Shown: in pieces, positions 38,666-43,078 of the stretch
How positions within the stretch are numbered: the first letter of the stretch is position 1
How the letters are laid out: every line of letters starts with the position of its first letter
NCBI GenBank assembly: GCA_937896885.1
Contig: CALBNX010000050.1
Location: 1-43,078 of the forward strand
Source of the DNA: an uncultured Clostridia bacterium
GTDB lineage: Bacteria > Bacillota > Clostridia > Oscillospirales > Acutalibacteraceae
Direction: 5' to 3'
DNA: 43,078 nucleotides
Position numbers and translations under genes: made by a program
Notes under the pieces: generated by a model
What the model saw: the letters and a program-made list of their open reading frames with translations, nothing else
The model's database searches: none
Told to the model about the DNA's origin: nothing

Positions 38666-40669
38666 TTGAAAAAAGCAATTAGTATCATTGTGGCTCTAGC
38701 TATGGTGTTTGTTATGGTATTGCCTGCATTTGCCGGAAATACTGTTGTTTCAACATCAGTACCATATGAGCATTCAGTTACCGTTACCTATAATGATGGC
38801 GGTTATGTGCTTGTCAACGGTAAGCTTTGCCCTAACGGTACACAATTTAATATTAACAGATTTGGTGAAATCAACCTTGGCGTAATTTATGAAAACGGCT
38901 ATCACCTTGAAAGCGTTGAAGTGAATGGCGCTGATGTCACAGAAAAATTTGTCAGCGGCAATCTTAATATTACAAATATTGTTAACGATGTCTTTGTTGA
39001 AGTTACTTTTGAAAAATGTTCTTCTGAGCCTAACGATAAGTGTGGCAAGGTGGATATGGAAGGTACTGTTTCTCTTGGTAAAAAAGAAGTAAAGGATGCT
39101 GAACTCAGCTTTGATTTTGGCAACGTAACAGCGAAAACAGATAAAGACGGCAGATATTTTGTAGAAAGTATTTCTGATGGAAAACATATTGTTACAATTT
39201 CTAAAGATGGCGAAACGCTTGCAAACACAGCATTTGTTATTGAAAGAGCAGATGTCAAAGAGGTAACTCTTACAACTGCATCTGACGGAACCCAAGTTGT
39301 ACTAATTCCTGTTGACACAGAAAAGATTTATCTTGATTTTAACATTGCTGATAACGACAAAAACGGAATTCCAGATAAGGACCCGGACGATACTGACCCC
39401 GGTGACCCTGATGTTCCTAAGTTTGAAGACCCTGATGGTGACCCTGTTGTTCCTAAGCCAAATGTAACTCCAGACCCTGACGATGATGGTGATGGAATTC
39501 TTGATAAAGATGACCCTGACCATCCAAATCGTGATACAGATGGCGATGGTTTACCAGATGCTATTGACCCTGATGACGATAATGACGGGCTTGATGATGA
39601 CAAGGATTCAGATGACGATGGTGACGGAATCCCTGATAAAGATGACCCAAATCACCCTGACCGTGATACAGACGGTGATGGTGTTCCTGACAGTCGTGAC
39701 CCTGACGATGACGACGACAGTATTCTTGATACAGATGATACTGACGACGATAACGACGGTATTCCTGACAAGGACGACCCAGACCATCCTGACCGCGACA
39801 CAGATGGTGATGGCATTCCTGACAGTGTTGACGATGATGATGACAACGATGGTCTTCCAGATGGAAACGATGATTTGAATAATATTCCTGACCCAGATGA
39901 TGACGGCGACGGTGTTCCTGATAAGGACGACCCAGACCATCCTGACCGTGATACAGATGGTGATGGCGTTCCCGACAGAGTCGACGACGATGACGATGAC
40001 GATGGTATAAAGGATGACGACGATTCAGATGATGATAACGACGGCATTCCTGACAAGGACGACCCTGACCATCCTAACCGTGATACAGACGGTGACGGAA
40101 CACCTGACAGAATCGATGACGATGATGACAACGACGGCATTGATGACAATAGGGACACAGACGACGATGGCGACGGAATTCCTGATAAGGATGACCCAGA
40201 TAGTCCTGAACGTGATACTGATGGTGACGGTACACCTGATAGCGAAGATGACGATGATGACAACGACGGTCTTCCTGACGGACCACTTTATGATGGTGAC
40301 AAGGATGATGACGGCGATGATGACAAAAAGGATACAGACGGAGACGGCATTCCTGATAAGGATGACGACGATGACGATGATGATGGTATTCCCGATTCAA
40401 AAGACCCCGATTCAGACGGAGACGGACATATTGATGATTATGACGGAACACCCGATGGTGATGATGACAATGATGGTGTTATAATTACAATTGGTGGACC
40501 AAAAAAGAATGTTCCGATTATTCCAAACCCAGACACATTTGTTGAATTCTTTAGTCAACCAGTCACTATGATTTCACTAATGGCTTTGAGCTTGTTTTTC
40601 TTTATTCTCATTCTCTTTAAACGTAAGAAGGATGAAGAAGATGAGCGCGAAGTAATTGTTGAAGAATGA
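38666..40669 (+). CDS. Membrane-anchored calcium-repeat stalk protein (TSP3-like repeats)
   Basis: A 667-aa protein with a TTG start behind AAGGAGGTGGA (38650-38660). Signal peptide ends in LPAFA before GNTVV. Residues 30-115 are a beta-domain (VTVTYNDGGYVLVNGKLCPNG). Residues about 128-215 resemble a carboxypeptidase-regulatory-like domain (KTDKDGRYFVESISDGKHIVTI). Residues about 270-605 consist of Asp-rich repeats of the thrombospondin type 3/calcium-binding kind, with seven DTDGDG units. A hydrophobic helix (about 632-650) and a basic-acidic tail KRKKDEEDEREVIVEE end the protein. NPDTF before the helix only partly resembles a sortase signal. It likely forms a calcium-stiffened stalk crossing the cell wall. 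It is the last gene of the operon. Confidence 0.85.
   Translation: MKKAISIIVALAMVFVMVLPAFAGNTVVSTSVPYEHSVTVTYNDGGYVLVNGKLCPNGTQFNINRFGEINLGVIYENGYHLESVEVNGADVTEKFVSGNLNITNIVNDVFVEVTFEKCSSEPNDKCGKVDMEGTVSLGKKEVKDAELSFDFGNVTAKTDKDGRYFVESISDGKHIVTISKDGETLANTAFVIERADVKEVTLTTASDGTQVVLIPVDTEKIYLDFNIADNDKNGIPDKDPDDTDPGDPDVPKFEDPDGDPVVPKPNVTPDPDDDGDGILDKDDPDHPNRDTDGDGLPDAIDPDDDNDGLDDDKDSDDDGDGIPDKDDPNHPDRDTDGDGVPDSRDPDDDDDSILDTDDTDDDNDGIPDKDDPDHPDRDTDGDGIPDSVDDDDDNDGLPDGNDDLNNIPDPDDDGDGVPDKDDPDHPDRDTDGDGVPDRVDDDDDDDGIKDDDDSDDDNDGIPDKDDPDHPNRDTDGDGTPDRIDDDDDNDGIDDNRDTDDDGDGIPDKDDPDSPERDTDGDGTPDSEDDDDDNDGLPDGPLYDGDKDDDGDDDKKDTDGDGIPDKDDDDDDDDGIPDSKDPDSDGDGHIDDYDGTPDGDDDNDGVIITIGGPKKNVPIIPNPDTFVEFFSQPVTMISLMALSLFFFILILFKRKKDEEDEREVIVEE
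39475..40480 (+). repeat. Coding tandem repeats (Asp-rich calcium-binding units)
   Basis: DNA-level imperfect repeats encode DTDGDGxPDxxDxDDDxDG and KDDPDHPxR units. The unit DPDHPxRDTDGDGxPD recurs at about 55 codons. The hexamer DTDGDG occurs seven times, six of them preceded by PxR and the last by KK. Confidence 0.9.
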
Positions 40670-40681
40670 TTTTTTTGAATC

Positions 40682-40720
40682 AAAAGCAGACTATTATATA
40701 TGAGATAGTCTGCTTTTTTT
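40682..40720 (+). terminator. Terminator of the surface-protein operon
   Basis: A perfect 13-bp stem AAAAGCAGACTAT (40682-40694) with ATAGTCTGCTTTT (40705-40717) around a 10-nt loop, followed by T-run. I see no comparable hairpin between 29730 and here, supporting a single operon. Confidence 0.9.
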
Positions 40721-40730
40721 ATTGCATTTT

Positions 40731-40758
40731 TTGGTTGAATGTGGTAAAGTATTATTAT
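40731..40758 (+). promoter_or_regulatory. Candidate promoter of the M28 peptidase gene
   Basis: TTGGTT (40731-40736), a 16-nt spacer and TATTAT (40753-40758), about 24 nt before the start codon. The -35 is weak. Confidence 0.45.
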
Positions 40759-40781
40759 ATTTAGTGAAAAGGGGAATCTTT

Positions 40782-41999
40782 ATGGATTTAAAGAAGATTA
40801 TTGACAAAAAAGATGAAGCTGCGCAGTTTATGATTGACGAAATTACTCATATCTGCAATAAGTTTGAAAAAAGAGCTCCAGGTTCTTATGGTGAACAACA
40901 GGCTTGCGAATATATGGCAGACCAGTTGAAAGATTTGGGTTGCGATACAGTTTATGTTGATGAGTTTAAAGAAAATCCTGGCTCATTCTTTGGTTGGATT
41001 TACTTTACAATTACTTGCTGTTTCTTAGCACTTGCATCATACTTCTTTATGCCAGTGCTTTCAATTGTGTTTATTGTACTTGGTCTTGCTCTTTGTGTAT
41101 TACAGTTTGGTCTTTACAAGAAAACAGTAGATAAATGTTTTAAAGAAAAGATTGGTCACAATGCAGCTGGTTTTAAAAAGCCAACAGGTGAAGTAAAGAG
41201 AAGAATTATCTTCAATGGTCACCCTGATGCAGCTTGGGAATGGCCATTCAAATATATGTTTACATATCTTGGATTTGATATTCATATGATTGTTTGCTTT
41301 ATTGGTGCTTTCTATACAATCGGCATTGCAATTGCTAATGTTGCAGGTGCACTTTCACCTGAACTTGCTACAAAACTCGGACTTTGGGGACTTGTGTTTG
41401 TTCCTTTCTGGTTTGGTCTTTACTTTATGTGGAACAGCAAGAGAGTTGTTGATGGTGCTAATGATAACCTTTCTGGTTGCTATATCGGTATCGCAATTCT
41501 TAAAGCGCTCAAAGAAGAAGGCATTGAACTTGAAAACACTGAAATTGGTGTTGTTCTTACTGGTTCTGAAGAAGCAGGTCTTCGTGGTGCTAAAGCATGG
41601 TGTGAAGCACATGCTCACGAGTTTAATGATGTTCCAACATTTGTTTATTCTTATGACACAATTACACAGCCTGAATATATGCAAGCAAACTACCGTGACC
41701 TTAACTCAACAGTTAAAGTTGATAAAGATGTTTCTGACTTGTTCGTAGAAGCTTGTGAAGAACTTAATATCAAATGTGGTAAGGGCGTTGTTCCTCCACT
41801 TGGCGGTGCAACTGACTCAGCAGCATTCGCACAGGCTGGTATGCGTTCAACAGGTATTACAGCACTTAACCATGCTCTTCCTGACTTCTATCATACAAGA
41901 CTTGATACACCTGATGCTCTTAACAAAGGTTGTCTTGCAGATTGCTTTGCAGCAAGTGTTAAGGTTCTTGAAATGTTCGATAACGGAGCAAAACAGTAA
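40782..41999 (+). CDS. M28-family zinc aminopeptidase-like protein with membrane segments
   Basis: A 405-aa metallopeptidase-like protein. ATG 40782 is set by AAAAGGGG (about 8 nt upstream); the earlier ATG at 40722 lies within the previous terminator region. M28 metal residues can be placed: His147-x-Asp149 (NGHPDAAWEW), Asp228 (GANDNLSG), Glu263-Glu264 (TGSEEAGLRG), an Asp near residue 292 (YSYDT) and His371 (FYHTRLDT). GGATDSAAF is also family-like. Hydrophobic helices interrupt the fold at about residues 72-89, 90-111, 165-190 and 198-217, so the protein should be membrane-embedded with the catalytic parts on one side. Substrates are unknown; it could trim peptides at the membrane. Confidence 0.82.
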   Translation: MDLKKIIDKKDEAAQFMIDEITHICNKFEKRAPGSYGEQQACEYMADQLKDLGCDTVYVDEFKENPGSFFGWIYFTITCCFLALASYFFMPVLSIVFIVLGLALCVLQFGLYKKTVDKCFKEKIGHNAAGFKKPTGEVKRRIIFNGHPDAAWEWPFKYMFTYLGFDIHMIVCFIGAFYTIGIAIANVAGALSPELATKLGLWGLVFVPFWFGLYFMWNSKRVVDGANDNLSGCYIGIAILKALKEEGIELENTEIGVVLTGSEEAGLRGAKAWCEAHAHEFNDVPTFVYSYDTITQPEYMQANYRDLNSTVKVDKDVSDLFVEACEELNIKCGKGVVPPLGGATDSAAFAQAGMRSTGITALNHALPDFYHTRLDTPDALNKGCLADCFAASVKVLEMFDNGAKQ

Positions 42000-42005
42000 T
42001 TATCA

Positions 42006-42353
42006 ATGTATAAACTGAAAATAAAGTATAAGATTATTATTTTACTGTCAGTCATCGCTGTTTGCTTTTTAATGTGGTATTTTGAAACGGGGTGTCTTAT
42101 TCAGAAAATTTTTCGTATTCCGTGCTTGACCTGCGGAATGACGCGTGCTTTTTTTGAGCTCATAAACGGAAATTTTTCAGATGCATTTTCATTGCACCCT
42201 ATGATATATTCAATACCTGTCTTATGTGTGATGTTTTTATTCAGCGACAAGTTGTTTGTCGGAAAAATAAAGAAACTATCTGTATTTATTTTAATTTTGA
42301 TTTTTTCAGGTTTTATATTGAATTATATTTGTGTGCTTTTAGGAGGATTATAA
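42006..42353 (+). CDS. DUF2752 membrane protein
   Basis: A 115-aa protein with three transmembrane segments (about residues 9-25, 66-82 and 91-112). The DUF2752 signature is present: FRIPCLTCGMTRAFFELINGNFSDAFSLHPM, with the conserved C-x2-CGMTR. Function is unknown. The gene has no clear ribosome site of its own and begins 6 nt after the peptidase stop, so it probably relies on coupled translation. It is followed after 1 nt by a TM2-domain gene, a pairing that fits a small membrane module. Confidence 0.88.
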   Translation: MYKLKIKYKIIILLSVIAVCFLMWYFETGCLIQKIFRIPCLTCGMTRAFFELINGNFSDAFSLHPMIYSIPVLCVMFLFSDKLFVGKIKKLSVFILILIFSGFILNYICVLLGGL

Positions 42354-42354
42354 T

Positions 42355-42762
42355 ATGTTTTGCAGGAATTGTGGGAATCAACTTGGTGATCAGGCAGCTG
42401 TATGTTTAAACTGCGGTGTTGCGGTAGGAACGGGTAACAGTTTTTGTCCGAATTGCGGTGCTCATTCAATGCCGGATGCTTCAGTTTGTACCAATTGCGG
42501 TGTTGCACTAAATTCAAAATTCTATGCCGGTGAACAAAAATCAAAATTAGCGGCAGGGCTTCTCGGAATTTTTCTTGGCGGATTCGGTATTCACAACTTT
42601 TATCTCGGATATACAGGAAAAGCAGTGGCACAGCTTTTGATTACACTTCTATCCTGCGGAGCAGGTGCTACCATTACAAGTATCTGGGGACTTATTGAAG
42701 GTATATTGATTCTCACAGGGTCAATAAATAAGGATGCCAACGATATTCCGCTTAAAGACTGA
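42355..42762 (+). CDS. Double zinc-ribbon TM2-domain membrane protein
   Basis: A 135-aa protein. The N-terminus has two zinc ribbons (CRNCG with CLNCG; CPNCG with CTNCG; residues 3-50). A TM2 domain follows, with GLLGIFLGGFGIHNFYLGYTGKAVAQLL and a second membrane helix around GLIEGILILTG. TM2 proteins are small two-helix membrane proteins of unclear function. AGGAGG (42342-42347) lies 7 nt before ATG 42355. A terminator follows the stop. Confidence 0.93.
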   Translation: MFCRNCGNQLGDQAAVCLNCGVAVGTGNSFCPNCGAHSMPDASVCTNCGVALNSKFYAGEQKSKLAAGLLGIFLGGFGIHNFYLGYTGKAVAQLLITLLSCGAGATITSIWGLIEGILILTGSINKDANDIPLKD

Positions 42763-42766
42763 TCAG

Positions 42767-42797
42767 AAAAATCCTCCTTTTTTGGAGGATTTTTTTC
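42767..42797 (+). terminator. Terminator after the TM2 gene
   Basis: AAAATCCTCC (42768-42777) pairs with GGAGGATTTT (42784-42793) around six T, with a T-run after. Confidence 0.9.
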
Positions 42798-42805
42798 AAA
42801 TATCG

Positions 42806-42834
42806 TTGAAATAATAATGCAATTATGCTATAAT
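42806..42834 (+). promoter_or_regulatory. Promoter of the GPH symporter gene
   Basis: TTGAAA (42806-42811), a 17-nt spacer and an extended -10 TGCTATAAT with TATAAT at 42829-42834. Confidence 0.8.
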
Positions 42835-42866
42835 TAATATATTATATTTATGAAAGAAGGATTTAA

Positions 42867-43078
42867 GTGAAAATTAACGACCTTTTGCATAAGGTTTACG
42901 GAACAAATCCTGACGACAAGAGCAGTCTTCAACCCAAAGAAGCTATTGCTTACGGTATCGCAGGTTTTGGTCAGAACTTTATTTGCACAATTATAGGTTC
43001 ATACCTTACAATTTTCTTGACTGATGCACTTCTCTTTGGTGCAGATGGTGTCACAATCGGTACACTTACAGGTTCAAT
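42867..43078 (+). CDS. GPH-family sugar:cation symporter (MFS), N-terminal part (3' truncated by window edge)
   Basis: The frame opens with GTG at 42867, 6 nt after AGAAGG, and runs open to the end of the window (70 codons). It reads MKINDLLHKVYGTN, then KEAIAYGIAGFGQNFICTIIG and SYLTIFLTDALLFGADGVTIGTLTG. The YGIAGFGQN and YLTIFLTD elements mark the first helix region of glycoside-pentoside-hexuronide:cation symporters (MFS_2 group). The substrate cannot be inferred from this fragment. It has its own promoter. Confidence 0.85.
   Translation, partial: MKINDLLHKVYGTNPDDKSSLQPKEAIAYGIAGFGQNFICTIIGSYLTIFLTDALLFGADGVTIGTLTGS

Noticed and set aside
39652..40263. Open frame of 203 codons on the minus strand, Ser/Pro-rich
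   Set aside because: It is the antisense shadow of the Asp-rich repeat coding region (GAC/GAT read as GTC/ATC or TCA/TCG frames); it has no ribosome site and its regularity comes from the sense repeats.
39475..40480. Regular repeats that could suggest a CRISPR array
   Set aside because: The repeats are in frame, imperfect, without unique spacers, and encode calcium-binding units of a long open frame.

Overview
The window looks like chromosomal DNA from a low-GC Gram-positive gut-type Clostridium relative (Oscillospiraceae/Ruminococcaceae-like). The evidence is the AT-rich composition, strong AGGAGG-type ribosome sites, TTGACA/TATAAT-type promoters, the SepF-DivIVA division cluster, an RicA/YmcA-type gene beside miaB, and the miaB-ricA-mutS-mutL-miaA order that is also seen in Bacillus and Clostridia. 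The taxon is inferred from gene content; no rRNA is present.

Layout. 1-1268: the end of rplL with its terminator, a promoter-driven 35-codon acidic/hydrophobic microprotein with its own terminator, and a Thr-rich lipoprotein. 1283-3044 (minus strand): a Gfo/Idh/MocA oxidoreductase and an SCP2-like lipid-binding protein, separated by a palindromic repeat. 3269-19900: a long plus-strand run of housekeeping genes: alpha/beta hydrolase, miaB, ricA-like, mutS, a blasticidin-deaminase-like enzyme, mutL, miaA, a HlyD-like protein, yggS, sepF, divIVA, lspA, an RluD-type pseudouridine synthase, a HAD phosphatase and a split transketolase. A 165-bp MITE-like hairpin and three GTAGGGG-type palindromic repeats sit in and around mutS. 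19885-20571 (minus): a PHP-domain phosphoesterase.

20662-25628: a three-gene flavin/iron-sulfur operon (NuoE-like, NuoF-like, and a 2Fe-2S/GltD-NfnB/NuoG hybrid) with its own promoter and terminator. It has no hydrogenase H-cluster motifs and fits a Sporomusa-type (Stn) electron-bifurcating NADH/NADPH/ferredoxin transhydrogenase. It is followed by metF, a DUF5685-like protein, a J-like protein without HPD, a membrane protein, radC and tRNA-Leu(CAA).

29626-40720 is the most unusual part: an apparent 8-gene, 11-kb surface-structure operon. It starts behind an extended -10 promoter overlapped by a perfect 16-bp inverted repeat. It encodes a single-pass membrane protein with an outside beta-domain, an 1835-aa secreted protein, five tandem paralogous small secreted beta-proteins (about 150-170 aa) that share a domain with the C-terminus of the giant protein, and a 667-aa protein with seven DTDGDG-type calcium-binding repeat units and a C-terminal membrane anchor. 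I infer a secreted fibre, matrix or adhesin system; no characterised counterpart is known to me. The window ends with an M28 peptidase carrying membrane segments, DUF2752 and TM2-domain proteins, and the start of a GPH-family sugar symporter.
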